DNA of 64,000 bases from Heterotrichella gracilis (Eukaryota > Sar > Xanthophyceae > Tribonematales > Xanthonemataceae): assembly GCA_032358255.1 (NCBI GenBank), contig JAULBX010011656.1:41171-105170 (forward strand), given 5' to 3'. Below the pieces are notes generated by a model. That model saw only the letters and a program-made list of their open reading frames with translations. It ran no database searches and had not been told where the DNA came from. Shown piece by piece: positions 45,301 to 57,467 of the stretch (the first letter of the stretch is position 1; every line of letters begins with the position of its first letter). The translations under genes were made by a program, and so were the position numbers.

Positions 45301-47884
45301 CACTTCTTATACCGTGATGGTGCGCGATCCAAGCCCAACCCTTACCCCTAGACAGTGGCAAGTTTCAGGTGGGGGTTGGGCGTGGGAAACTCAGCTGAGC
45401 CCCCGATCTCAGACAAGGGTCTGGGCCTAGGGTTTAGGGTGACATTACCGGTGGAGATGCAGTAATCCATGAAGAAGGCAGCATGCTCCTTAAGTGCCAC
45501 ATGCCCCCTCAGCAACTTGTCTCGCGCCTCCCTCCCTGCACCCGCGCGTGCAGGGTTGCCACCTGGCGGCACATCCCCTGCTTCTCCACTGCCTGTTGCT
45601 GGCTTCGCAACACTTGACACATTGCCTGCTTCCCCGCCACTTGGCGCCGCACCCTCGCCACCCGGCGCTGCACCCTTGACACCTGGCGCCGAACCCTCGC
45701 CACCTGGCGCTGGCGGCGACTCAGCACCACCCGTCCCCAGCGGCGGCGGCGGGCCACGATGCCCGACTGCACCCGATTTGGGCTCCACAATCTGGGCACC
45801 AACATCTGGGCCACAATCTGGGGCCACATCTTGGGACTCGCTGCTGGGTTGCTCTGCCTGTTTCACCGCTTTAGTGACAGCAATCAAGAGTTCGCCCAGT
45901 GCCCGCAGTCCCCCAGAGAACCACAGGGCCTCGAACTTGACGGGGTGGCGGCAGAGGGGGACCAGCACCATCAAGAGCCGCCACACTTTGAGGGCATCAG
46001 CCTCGACTGCCAAGCTACCTGCAGCACCCACCCATCACGATGGGTTTTAGGGTTTAGGGTTTTGGGGCACATGGCGGGTATAAGAAGAGGAGATAACGAT
46101 CAAAACAGAGAGCGATGCGATAGAGGATGCCCAGCATTAAAACCCTAAAAAACAAAGTCCCCTTCGAGCCATCTGGTAGCATGCGCCACAGCAGGTACGT
46201 CCCCTGAACTCCACACCGCAAAACCCTAAACCCTAACACCCTAGGACCCTACTCATCTGGCACTATGCGCCACAGTAGGTGCGTACCCTGAACCCCACAC
46301 TGCAAAATCCTAAACCCTAAGACCTTAGGTCCCCACCCACCTGGCACCATGCGCCACAGCAGGTATGCCACAGCCGCACCCAAAGGGCTGGCCATGTACG
46401 CACAGCACGCGCCAACTGGCAGGTGCTTCAGAGCCTCCCCAACCACGTTGAACATGGGCGGCAGGGCTGGCGGGGTATTTTGATCCCCACTGCCTGGCCC
46501 TGGGACCCGCAGCTTGTGTGCTAGTGCCTGCGCCAGCTCAGCAGCGGCGGAGCCCTGCATCATCATCATCAACAATCTCATTTGCTGGTATCAGTACCTT
46601 GCTGCATGCGCCAGCTCTGTAGCTATGATGCAGCTGCAGCGCCTGTGGCTAGTGCGACAGTGGCCCTAAATACCCTGGCGCCTGCTGGTTATGATAGGGT
46701 TTTGGTGAACCGGAGGGGTTTCCAGCATGCATCCGCTAGGCACCTCAAATCGCACAAGCCAATAAATTGTAGGGATTTAAGGTTCAGGGTTTATGGTCCA
46801 CCCACCTTCCTCCCCAGCTGCTGCGCCACCTCCTTGTATACGATTGGGGTTTAGGGTTTAGGGTTCAGGGTTTAGGTTTCACCCACCTTCCTCCCCAGCT
46901 GCTGCGCCAGCTCCTTGGCCACTGCCTCATGTACTGCCTTGGTGCCGCTAGATGCAGCATGCACCCTCTCCATCAGGCGAGCCACCTCGGGGGAGAGGGC
47001 GGGTGGGGGCACCTGCAAGAGCAACAGGCGCGGAAACTCTTTTTGGGGAGTAGGGCTACAACCGAAACTGAAACTGAAACTCTGAAAACCCTAAACACCT
47101 GCACCAGCACCAGGCTAGGGGGGTGGGGTAGACTAAGTGTGGCAATAGTGGCGATGCTGTCCTTGACCATGTGATGAGAGCTCATTTATTTTGAGCATGT
47201 GGCGGATAGGCAACCAGTACAGGCAAGCGTAGACCGGCCCTACCCAGTCCGTGCAGGAGTAGCAACGGATGCAGCTGTGGTTGCTTCTGACTAAGCTCTG
47301 GAACCCTCTACCTCGGCATCCTACATCCTGGAAACCTAAAGCCTAAACCCTTCTGGCCACGTTCTGGGACAACAGAGCTACCACACGGTCTCACCTGTGG
47401 CTCCCGCGGGCATGGCGCGTCCTGCAAAGAGGGTTGGGGTTAGGGTTTAGGGTTTAAAGGGAACCCCGGGCCAATAGGGTATGTTGGGTGAGCAGGCGCC
47501 AGAACTGTTCCAACACTTGAAATAACATACAAGCGTGATGTGGGGAGACCTATTATGGCGGCGGTGGTGGTGGCTGTAACGGCAAGCAGTGTGACAGCAC
47601 CATGTGAGCAGTTTCATAGCCCATCACCTTGGCGCCACCGCAAACAAGGCTAAACCCTAAAACCCTAAACTATGGATGGTGGACCATGACCACAGTGGCC
47701 ACCCACCCGTGCTGAAAACTCAGGCCCAATGCTGTATTGTTATGCACGTGGAGCCACGGTGCACAGGGTTAGCTCTTACCTCTTCTGCCAAGTCCAGCTG
47801 CGCAAGCTCCTGGCACAGTGGCCCAAGCTCAACTCCAGGTGGTGGCGGGAAGGCGGCAGCGCTCTCGGGGGTCGGTGGCTCCAT
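39306..47884 (-). CDS. MYND zinc-finger protein M3 (class II), last Zn ligand changed
   Basis: Fifteen exons join in phase, 1089 residues: 47780-47884, 47395-47421, 46887-47012, 46341-46554, 45449-46018, 44625-44778, 43918-43981, 43227-43475, 42756-43025, 42319-42578, 41625-41849, 41109-41206, 40469-40611, 40159-40374, 39306-39854. The start (MEPPTPESAAAF) is shared in style with M4. The body is helical and Ala/Leu-rich (AAAELAQALAH, LPRTFSGGD, NPRTEHAHALAVAVPWLV, TLGQLVEECLWDMV). Exon 5 has a Pro/Gly-rich insertion of about 80 residues with APGGEG repeats. The MYND finger is the extreme C-terminus (residues 1038-1078): CSAC, KCPC, YCSTNCQ, then HKAAH where the family has HKAAC. No catalytic domain is visible; it is probably a protein-binding adaptor. 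M4 lies directly upstream on the same strand. Confidence 0.86.
40611..40900 (-). repeat. Four tandem copies upstream of M3 exon 13
   Basis: A unit of about 80-100 bp carrying the exon 13 acceptor (CTGGTGTGCAG in sense) recurs at 40611, about 40691, 40771 and 40871. TAGGGTGTAGGGTTTGGG-type strings on the + strand fill each unit. Confidence 0.85.
41830..42140 (-). repeat. Five tandem copies upstream of M3 exon 11
   Basis: A unit of 64-72 bp containing the exon 11 acceptor and first codons starts at about 41830, 41894, 41966, 42037 and 42106. Between copies lie ACCCTAGACCCTAGA strings. This is the clearest acceptor-unit array in the window and the main exception to the usual repeat polarity. 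Confidence 0.9.
43502..43595. ncRNA. Near-perfect hairpin in M3 intron 7, possible small-RNA precursor
   Basis: Arms 43502-43540 and 43557-43595 (39 nt each) are complementary with only two mismatches, around a 16-nt loop. The core arm reads GTTTGTTTGCTCGCAGGAGG. It lies between exons 7 and 8, next to the exon 8 acceptor. Chlorophyte small-RNA precursors are often long, near-perfect intronic hairpins, so a precursor is plausible. A recent inverted duplication with no product is the alternative. Confidence 0.5.
43971..44175 (-). repeat. Four tandem copies upstream of M3 exon 7
   Basis: A unit of about 63 bp (CCTGCAGGTGGCTGGGCAGG in sense, acceptor plus first codons) recurs four times with CCCTAAACCC strings between copies. 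Only the lowest-coordinate copy runs on into the true exon 7. Confidence 0.9.
45104..45179. repeat. AT-rich foldback with 14-bp terminal inverted repeat
   Basis: Arms 45104-45117 and 45166-45179 (CTGGGAGAACATTA) are perfect inverted repeats around a very AT-rich centre (TATATA strings). Size and form fit a tiny MITE or a foldback. It lies in the M3 intron after exon 5, in a locally AT-rich block (44790-45180) of TAAATGGTAT-type repeats. Confidence 0.65.
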
Positions 47885-48814
47885 CCCGCACGCTTGCGTC
47901 AAGGGAACAATATAATATGCTGTTGGTTAACAGTCTGCGCACAGTGGTGGGCTGGTTGGACCCTGGTGTGTGCGCGAGCTCAAATGTGGCATGGCATTGC
48001 GTATGCATACGCATCGCCGAATGCATGCATACGCGTGGCCTTGTCTTGGAGGCTGCAAAGGTGCTGCTCCTTGGCTGAGAATAAGCTGAAATGGGTTATT
48101 TTCAGTGCGTTGTCGAAGGTGCCCTATGTGGAACACCTAAAGAAGGGACTAAGTATAGAGCCTCAGGATTCGTCGGAACGCACGACACCATGGACCACAC
48201 TCGTCAGATAGCAACGCTGAGTAAACGCTGCTAAAACCCTAAACCCTAACCATTAAGCCATGTGACTTCACCCATGATGGTGGGAACAAAGCCCACCAGC
48301 AAGCTGCAGCGCACCCCATGTACACACGCTGCTCCCCTTCCAGGCACCGCATGGAGCCACCGTGGCGTGACGTGGGCTGGCTATGAATCATGCGCGCTGC
48401 CAAAAAGCAACGCAGCCTCAGCATGTTCCATTAAACTGACATACAATTTGTAAGTGCATTTGGGCCGGGATGAAGTACGTGATCTGGACCAATGATGAAC
48501 AGAGAAAGGGTAGAAATATTAAGCAATCAATAGAATTATTGCAACAAATTTTGAGATTGTTCAAAAGGTATATAATACACTATCAACCGGTGCACATGCC
48601 ATGCCCAAGCAGCTCACATGCATCAAAGCTTGCCAAACGCTGCAGCTACACAACAACAATAGAATGTTGAAGAAGCATTGGCATGACCTGCTGCTTTGAC
48701 ATTGAGATGCCACGGCATGTGCTCAGACCCAATGCTGACTTATGCATCGTGGGCCAAAATTGTTAATGGGTCCCACAGCTACTGCTTAGGATGGGCATCA
48801 TGTCAAATTCCAGG
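47885..48814. promoter_or_regulatory. Spacer between M4 end and M3 start
   Basis: The M3 promoter and M4 3' region should lie here. It holds ATGCATAC/GCATGC palindromes at about 48000-48035 and a CCCTAAACCCTAA string at about 48235-48249. The right third is AT-richer. No coding sequence recognised. Confidence 0.45.
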
Positions 48815-50829
48815 CTAATCAATGACGCTCGCTGCCAGCCGCGCCTTCCTGCACGCCGCCTTGTGCTGCGGCCAGGCCTGGTTCTGGCAGTCGGTGCTGC
48901 AGTAGCGCGCCATGTCACAGGGGCACTTGCGCAGGGGCGCACCCTCCCCCGCCCCACAACAGCTGCATGTGCGCGCCTTGGACCGCCGCACGCGCCCACC
49001 CCTGGACCTTCCTGAGGGTCTGAGGTTCCACTCGGTGCGCCCTCCAGGCCCCGTGAGCCCGGCATTTGGCCCTCCAGCCGCGGCCACAGGGGCGCATCGC
49101 TGCAGTATGCGGTCAGGTGCACGCCATCCTCCCGCACCGCATCAGGCATAGCATACAGCACACAGGCATGTTCCATCCACTGCGGTGAGCCCGGCGGGGG
49201 TGCCAAGCACTGCTGTGCCACCGCCACCAGCACCTGGCGCTGGATGCTGAGGGGGATCCCGCTGGGCGCTGGCTCTGGCTCCCCTGTCCGCCAGTCGCCC
49301 CAGCGCACCACCATCGCTGTGTGGTCCCTGGCCACGTGGTCCTGCACCCGCTGCTGGCACTGCAGGCAGGTGCACACGTGCATGAGTGGGTATCCTATCG
49401 GCGTGCATTATTACCACGCGGTGCAACAAAAGAATGCATATATGGGCACTTGTCGCTGGGGGCACCATCCATCCACCAGCCACAAGGCAGCCGCACAAGC
49501 GCCACAACCCACACAGCCACCCTAACCTCTAAGCCCTACTGTGTAAAAAACCGGATAGAAGCGCTTTAAAACACAGCGACCCCTGCAACGTGGCTCCATG
49601 TCAGGGTTTAGGGTTCATAGTTAGGGTTTAGAGTGCCCTACCGCCGCCACTTGGCTCCATTCCCTGCTGAGGACTAGTGCAGTGACCAGCCCCCGCATCC
49701 CAGGTGGGGTGTCCACGTAGCGCACACAATGCACCACCACGCTGCAGCTGGCGCCACCTGGCAGCGCCACCTCCAGGTGGTGGGTGGTGGGGCCCTGCAG
49801 CAGCCCCGACCACTGCTCCTGGCACACGCGGTGCATCAAGCGGCACATGCGTGCAGCCTGCGAGGCACATGGGGTAGGGCAAGGGGGGTAGCGCACAAAA
49901 ACCGTGCAAGGGGCTGATCATGGCAAACCGTGAGCCGGTGTTGCTGAAGTGTCAACCCCAAACCCTAAACCCTAGACCCTAAACCCTAAAACATTTGGTT
50001 GCATTGGGTCACACCTGGCAAGAGCCCCAAGTTTTTCCCACATCTGCCTTGCTTTGTGAACCCCACCCCGCACCTTGTCCTCCCAGTCGCTGCCTATGCG
50101 CCACGCGGCACTGGCTGGCTCCCACACCACATCGCCAGGTGGCAGCGCAGGGTCCACCCGCACAGCCAGCTGCCACGCACCGAACCCATCTCCCGGAGGG
50201 TGCGGGGGGGCGGCGCCTGCGCACCAGGAGCAGGTCATGAGGGTTTAGGGTTTGGGTTTGGGGTTTAGAGTTTTGGGTGTAGGGTTAACGCACAGCCTGC
50301 CCACCAGTAGCAGGTCAAAAGGGAGGTTCGGAGGGGAAGGGCTGCCAAGGTAGTTGCAAGGGTGCACATGTGTGTGTGTGTGTGGAGTGTGTGGGGGGCC
50401 ACCAGCACCAAGAGATCTCTTCTAAACCTCTTTCTATGCACCACCAATGCCCAATCTTTTATATCTCTTCCATATACCCCCCTCGTCAGTACTCATCAGC
50501 AATCGGCAACAATTTTTAGCATATTTTTTTCTTTTTTAGGGCACCACACCAATTCATAGCATACCTGGTGATTTGTTCCATTTGCTGCTGCAATGCGCCC
50601 TCAAGCCCTCCGCTAGTTGCACCACGCAAACCTGCCTTCCCCTAAACCCAAGTATCAACCCTACCCCTGAACCCTTAAACCCTCCCTGGGGTTACTGCGC
50701 GCACCTTGCTCCTCCTTTGCCAGCTGTATGACCCGGCACAGGGCCGCCCACATGTGCCACGAATTGGTCCTGATTCCACACTCTGAGCGGTGCATCAGGT
50801 ACCTGTGAGGCGCACATGGGATGGTGGAT

Positions 50830-50990
50830 GATCAGATGTGACTAGTTGTGATGCCGTGTGATCAGATGTTACTAGTTGTGATGCCGTGTGATCAGATGTG
50901 ACTAGTTGTGATGCAGTGTGATCAGATGTGACTAGTTGTGATGCCGTGTGATCAGATGTGACTAGTTGTGATGACGTGTGATCAGATGTG
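50830..50990. repeat. 30-bp minisatellite in M4 intron 12
   Basis: A 30-bp unit (GATCAGATGTGACTAGTTGT plus ten more bases) is repeated just over five times almost perfectly. The same intron position in M3 (about 41225-41420) holds a degenerate GTGATGATGTG-rich relative. Confidence 0.92.
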
Positions 50991-53743
50991 TTAATGGGGC
51001 GCAGCTCGCACTCCGATTGGTGCAGCCTTGCTGTATTGGCCGCATTGCGCACGTGGTTCCCTAAACCCTAAACCCTAAACAGTACAACAGTGCCAAGGGC
51101 TGCACTCAGTTGGATGGCATGCGGGACACAGGGAGTTGACTTGTAGGTTTTAGGGTTCATCCTGCCATCCACCCAGGTGGCCGAGCGTCGCCATTCCCTT
51201 ATACATCCCCTACGCCCCCCTGTCCTGGTGGCATATACCCCCACCTGAGTGCCTCCCTCATGACCCTCCCATCGTTGTATACGCCCTGCGCCGCCTCCCC
51301 ATCCCCCTCCACCACCGTGTCCCACAGGCACTCCTCTGCCAGCTGGCCCAGGGTGGCAGGGGGTGGGGGGGACAGGCGGGACCATTTGGGCAGTGGGTCA
51401 GGCCCCACCATGGCCAGGATTTCGCCTGGGTACATGTGCTTGGTAGGCAACTCCTTGTCACGGACATTGCTGCACAGTCAGAAATGGCAGGGTGAGTAAC
51501 GTACGGGGTATTGAATATGCAAATGAGCAAAGACAGGGGCACAGTGGGGGCACACATACTTCTTCAGTTTTTGACCACCGAAATTTCTGCTTTCGTGAAG
51601 CTTACCTGCTGCTAAGTATGGTCCCGGTGAGGCGTGTGAACCCCGCTCGGTGCATGAGGCGGGCCAGCGGCGTGGTGGGGCAGGCGCACTGCGCCGCCTT
51701 GCCTTTTGGGGAGGTGCGCACAAGCAGCGCCGCATGGAGGATGCGGGCAAAGGTGCAGCAAGTGAGGACAGGGTGGTTGTGGAGGCTGGGCATGTAGAAG
51801 CTGGTGAGGGTGTTGATTTTCTCGAATGCCTGCGTGATGCTGGCGCAGCTGGGTGCCAGGACCTTGATCTGGATTTGAGGATTAGATTTAGGGTTTAGGG
51901 ATAGGGTTTAGGGTTTGTGAGCTTTGCGCAGCCGAGTGCCATGGCAGGACCTTGGCCTGCATTTGGGATCAGGGAACAATAAAATAGGGTTATTGGTTAG
52001 GGTTTGTGAGCTTGGGGCAGTTGGGTACAAGGACCGTGGTCTGCGTTTAGGGATGAGGGTGTGGGACTTAGGGATTGTTCCCCCATGAGCAAGGATAGGA
52101 TTGGTGCCTGGGCAAAGGAAGGGTGGTGAGGTACCGCTGCACTGCACACAAAGCCCTAGGGTTTTCAACGTTGTCCGGTCCTAATATTTCACATGGAAAA
52201 GGCCCTTATCATAATGATAGCAGGCCACATGGATTACAGAAATGTCTCGTTAAAGGCAGAACTGCACTTTTGAAGCTGATGCGACGCTGGCAGAAGCGCA
52301 TGCCCTTTCCCATTTGCCCAACACGGCACCCCGTGCCTTGCCCCCCATAAGGTACCAACGGTGCACGGTTTGACACGTCCCGCAGGCTCCATCCCCTCGC
52401 ACCCCCACCAACGGCTCCGCCACCTGCAAATAGTAGTAATAATAACAACAATATCCCGCACCTCCACCACCCCCTCCGCCACCTGCCCATCCAGGTACAT
52501 CTGCAGCAACACGCGCAGCGCCTCGGCATAAACAATCATGGGGTCATCGACGCGGTGGTCCACTTCTGGCAACGCCCTAATTGCACCCTCGTAGGTTACG
52601 CGCGCCACCAGCCAGGGCACAGCCACCGCCAGCGCGTGCGCGTGCTCGGTCCGCGGGTTGGTCCCGGGGATGCGCAGCCGCGCCTCGTTGCACGCCACCT
52701 GGCCCACCAGCAGCGCATGCACAATGTGGAAATTGGCCTACTCTTTACAAATCAATTGACAAACCAAAAGAGTTACATTGTTTAACCTTCAGATGTTTTT
52801 GATGTGTATGTGTGGTGCTTATATTGTAGATATTATATTATTGGTGACCATGATGGATACCCACTGACAAGTTAGTCTAAACGCCATGACAGGGTAAATT
52901 TGACCAAAGGTTAAAGGCTGAAAATAAGAGGCCCACACCTGAACGATAGGAAATAATCAAACAGTACATACACAGCACAAGTGGAAACGAAAACGACAAC
53001 CCAGAAAGATGCCCACCACCACACATTGTGGAAAGGTAAGGTGACTGGGTCGGGCGCGCAGGCAAAGCGCATCGCCTCTGGACTCACGACGGGCACCCGG
53101 CACAGCCGCGCGATGTCGCGCACCAGGTGCCGTGCGTGCGTGGAGCACCCGTTCTCTGCCCATGAGCAGTTGTCGTCGTCGATGTGGCTGAACACATAAC
53201 GCTGGCCATCATCGAACGTGCGGGGTAGTGCGTAGAGGGCGGGCAGCAGGCGGGGGTGCCTGCGCACAAGGGCGTCGCCTACCTGCATATGCGTGGATGG
53301 AAATTTCACGTGGTCTGCTCGTGGTCCAACACAGTTTATTAGGTGTCACGATGTATATGAATGTTGCACCATGGGTTCCTGCGTGGCTGCAGCATGGGGA
53401 GTGGTCCAGCCGGGGAGGAGTGTGGTCATGTCAAAATGTAAAAAATACTGCAAAAACATATACAGCGAAAAAACTGCAAAAACTGCAAACGGCTCATCGT
53501 TCAGCCACGTAGGACGCTAGCAAGCCGACGCAATTGCGTTGCAATGCGCCTTGGGGTGTGGCTCCAAGATATGTTTGCACAAGCACCAAGAATATGGGGA
53601 TCCCCATTTGCAAAGGAGGCTACCCTGTGATGGTACATGCACGCATCTGCATGCCCTGATCACCAAAGTATATGTGATATAACGCTACCTTCATCTTTTA
53701 CCCCTTCAATCACAACTGAACGTAGTGTGATATAGTGGGCATG

Positions 53744-53884
53744 GACATGGACATGGACATGGATATAGTGGAGGAGAAACGAATCTAGTGGAGGTGAAAT
53801 GAATCTAGTGGAGGTGAAATGAATCTAGTAAAGGTGGAAATGAACCTAGTGGAGGTGGAAATGGACATGGACATGGACATATAT
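53744..53884. repeat. GGACAT hexamers flanking a 20-bp repeat in M4 intron 8
   Basis: Three to four GGACAT units open and close the block. Between them a unit of about 20 bp (GAATCTAGTGGAGGTGAAAT) is repeated four to five times. Confidence 0.85.
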
Positions 53885-55929
53885 ATTGTTCGCGCACCCA
53901 GATATCCTGGCATTGGTGGGGTTGGCTCGCGCTGCCGCGTCCCGCGCCTCCTCCAGTGCGTGTGGGTTGACCAGCAGCTCCTGGTGGTGTGCAGGGACAG
54001 GGTGCCCTGCACAAGCTCCAAATCAAACCAGCCCTTGCCACGGGGGTGATCTGCGGATGCATTGCAAAACCCTTAGACGTGGTCACCCACAATATAAGGG
54101 TTTTTAAGAGGTATCTGACAGCCACAATATCTCTCCGACGCTTTCGGAACTGATCCAGCTTGATGTTCATTGTGACGGACTGGCGATTTGTAACAGAATG
54201 TAACGCTTTGAATCGGAAACGACACGGTAAGGGCCAGACGTCTGAAATCAGCTTCAACCGGTGAAGAATATTTACATTGGCAAAAGTTTCATGAAATGAC
54301 CACGTCTAAATCGATTTGCAATGAAACGGTAAAAGAATAGAAAAGGGAGCGTGGTGCAATCGGGTAAAATCTATGTGATGCTCAACAAACTATGGGCTCC
54401 CTGTATGTGACAGTCAAATGTATCTAGTGCATGTGACTTAACAAATGATAACAAAACGGTTTCAATTGTAGAAGGATGTACAGGAATTTACGGGGGTTTT
54501 GTACAAAGACATTATATAGATATATAATATAAAAATAGTTTAAAAAACATTATACATATTACCGGTGAGAATGAAGCGGCTCATCCATGCAGCTGCTATC
54601 CTTGCCAGTGCAAGCTGAGGCAGGAGAACCCCATCCTTCTGCCTCTGGGCATCCTCGGGCACTGGGGCTGCACCCTCGGGAGGCTCCGTCAGCTTCACCA
54701 CCTGACAGGAAAGGGCGATAGATGAAGGAGCAGGGAGTGAACTAGGCACTGTGGCAGTGTTGTTCCCCCCTAGGAGCATGGCTACGGAGCCAGCAAGGGT
54801 GAAGCAGAAACCCTAATGGATACCCTAATGGACCTGCGACACAGCCGGGAAGGGCAGCAACCAAACCGCAGGCAGGCAGCGGGAAGGGCACATATCTAAA
54901 AGCAGATAGCACGTGAACAACAAAGGTATGTACATTGTTTCCTGTGTAGATAGAAATGGCCAGAATAGGGTTTCTTTCCTCACTGTAGTACCTCGGAGAC
55001 CGCAATGAGTAACCTGGTCACTGCCCGCAGGCCTCCCGAGTCCCACAGTGCTGGGTACATGTCCTGGCGATTGCCATTGGGGACCATGGTGTGCATGGCT
55101 CGGAACATGCGGGTCGCGATAACAGGGTCGGACATGCCTCCTGCAATGGGCAGACGTGGGACGAGAAGAAACTGCTCCTTGCATGCATTCCAGCAGCACA
55201 GCTAGACGAGCAAGCTATTGACTGAAAGGGAGTTCATCAAAACCAGATACCACTATTCTAGGGGGACTGTCACATCCCAGCCACATCTCAGGGTCATGCA
55301 CAAGGTTCTACAGCGCCCACCCACCTAGGTCCATCTGCTACAGCAGGTACTCTAACCCCTAACCCTTAAAGCATACAGCTTCAAACCCCGAAACCCTTTG
55401 GCCACACCCACATGGGTCCATCTGCCACAGCAGGTACCCCAAACCCTACTCTCTACAGCTTCAAACCCGAAAAACCTACAACCCCCACCCACCTGGGTCC
55501 ATCTGCCACAGCAGGTGTGCTGCCACTGCACTCACGGGCCCGGCGGTGTGCGCACAGTACGCGCTCTCAGGGAGGTGCTTCACAACCCTCTCAACCACGC
55601 GCGTCAGGCGCTCCCTGTTCGGACCCCCGGCCAGCAGCTGGCAGGCTAGCGCATGCGCCAGCTCAGCAGCAGTGACGTCCTGCACCACCATGGTCACATG
55701 TTACGTCATCATTGTCGTCTATTGATCCACCACTTTCATTTGTGGCTTATTTACATCATCGCTGTCACTGAATGCATCATCATTGTCACCTATGTACATC
55801 ATCGTCCTCATTACTTGAAGCATCATTGTCACCTGTGTACACCATCGTTGTAATTAATTGCATCTCTGTTTTCCCAGAGGGCGCTGCAAACCTGCCTTTG
55901 TAGGGTCTAGGGTCTACCCACGTTCTTCC

Positions 55930-56124
55930 CAAGGCGCTGGGCCACCTGCCTGGCCACCTCGCCCGTGTCGCAACAGTGCGGGTTACAACCCTAAACCCTC
56001 AATCCTGCGCTCACATTCTTCCATAGGCACTGCGCCACCTGCCGGGGCCCCCTCCCCCTGCGCTGCTGCAGTGCCGTTCACTCCACAAAACCCTAAACCC
56101 CAAACCCTCAACCCCTGCCCTCAC
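55930..56124 (-). repeat. Two pseudo-exon copies downstream of M4 exon 4
   Basis: The exon 4 end (GGCGCAGCGCCTTGG-like plus donor) recurs at about 56020-56075 and 55920-55975 with changes. AACCCTAAACCCTCAA strings on the + strand (TTTAGGG in sense) separate the copies. Confidence 0.85.
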
Positions 56125-57467
56125 ATTTTTTCCAAGGCGCTGCGCCACCTGCCTGGCCACCTCCTCCTGTGCTGCAGTAGTGCCTGACATCGTGGCAAGC
56201 AGCCGCTTCATCATGCGCGCCACCACGGGGGAGGAATTGGGCAGGGGCGCCAGCTGCAGCACCGAGCACGAGGTGTGATGCATGATGTTTGTGTAACATT
56301 GGATGATGTATGATGTATGGGATGATGTGTGATGTGCGATGTGTGATGTATGATGCATGCTGATTGTGGCATCATGTATGAGGTATGGGTTGAGCCCTCC
56401 ATTGGATTGGCACTCACATCACTGTCACAGCAGTTGGAGAAAGCGCCTCGTGATGCTGGTGCGATGCCATTGCGGAATTTGTCCAGGGTCATGACATACC
56501 TCTTCCCTGAGGGCTGCATGTTTCTCCAGACTTGCAATTGAGTGCACTTCTAATGGATAGTGCATGTGCATGCAACGATTGTACAGCGCCATGACGTACC
56601 GTACCTCATTTCCACGGGCTGCATGCTAGGGTTTAGGGGTTGGTATTTATATGGGATTAGGGTTTAGGGGAGCAGCTCATTTGTTCCTATAAGTGATGGA
56701 CTGCCTCCAGGCAGCCACGGTTGGCCCGATCCACTGTATATGCCCCTAATTATGCTGTGAAACCCTAAACAGAGGGTAGCTCCCATGTCGTGGAACCCTA
56801 CGCCAGGGTCTCCCACGTCGCACCTGCGGCTCCCGTGGGTATGGCGCATCCTGCGAGGAGGGAGGCGGGGGGTAGGGTTCAGGTTTAGGGCACATCCTGG
56901 CCAGGAGGGTGCGTGGGTGGGTGGGTCGGTATTGTTGCAACAACCAAACACCATGTGGGAAGCGTGGCTGTGTGGTAGTTTGGTGTGGTGGTGGTGGTGG
57001 TGGTGGTGGTGGTGGGGAGTGTGGCTGTGTGGTGGTGGTGGTGGATGGGTGTGACACCCAGGTCATCCACAATGGGAACCCACAAGCCTTGCACACTCTT
57101 CCAGCCTGTGTGACCTACCACCTACCACAATACGGTGCTGTACACTTGAAGCTATGCTACTGGTGCTGTGCATATGTAGGCGTGGTGTACATGTGAAGGC
57201 GCGGTGAACACACGTAGAACCACGGCATGGGGTACATTTGAAGGCGTGGTGTGCACAGTGTATGTCGCTACACATATCACTCGAAATGCAGTTGTGGTGC
57301 TGTCCTATGAAGGCATGGTGTCAAGACAGCCTTACCTCTGCTGACAAGCCCAGCCGCTCAAGCTGCTGGCTCATCGGTCCAAGCTCAGCTGCACCACCTG
57401 GCGCCACCTGCGGACCCATGGTAGAGCCACCAGCACCCACAGGCGAGGGGCCTCCCACCTGCTCCAT

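Larger units (their letters stand above)
48815..57467 (-). pseudogene. MYND zinc-finger paralog M4 (class II), frameshifted
   Basis: It is collinear with M3. Exons: 57336-57467, 56824-56850, 56418-56513, 56125-56253, 55493-55679, 54992-55140, 54563-54701, 53898-54050, 53025-53282, 52462-52737, 51606-51868, 51245-51469, 50705-50802, 50074-50216, 49642-49857, 48815-49359. Several match M3 exons in length (27, 225, 98, 143 and 216 bases). Two lesions are visible. Exon 8 is 153 bases where M3 has 154, and its frame switches before HHQELLVNPHALEEARDA. The last exon is one base short near 49000, so the C-terminal MYND finger (CSCC, KCPC, YCSTDCQ, HKAAC, all ligands present) is out of frame. I also find no counterpart of M3 exon 7, and the exon 10 acceptor region is rewritten. 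The rest is well conserved, so inactivation would be recent; two base-call errors plus a missed exon are the alternative. Confidence 0.62.

Noticed and set aside
47140-47190. Possible M3 counterpart of M4 exon 3 (MVKDSIATIATLSL)
   Set aside because: Weak similarity only and no acceptor giving the right phase; exons 2 and 3 of M3 join in phase directly.
50830-50990. CRISPR-like 30-bp direct repeats
   Set aside because: Units are directly adjacent with no spacers, in a eukaryotic intron; this is a minisatellite.
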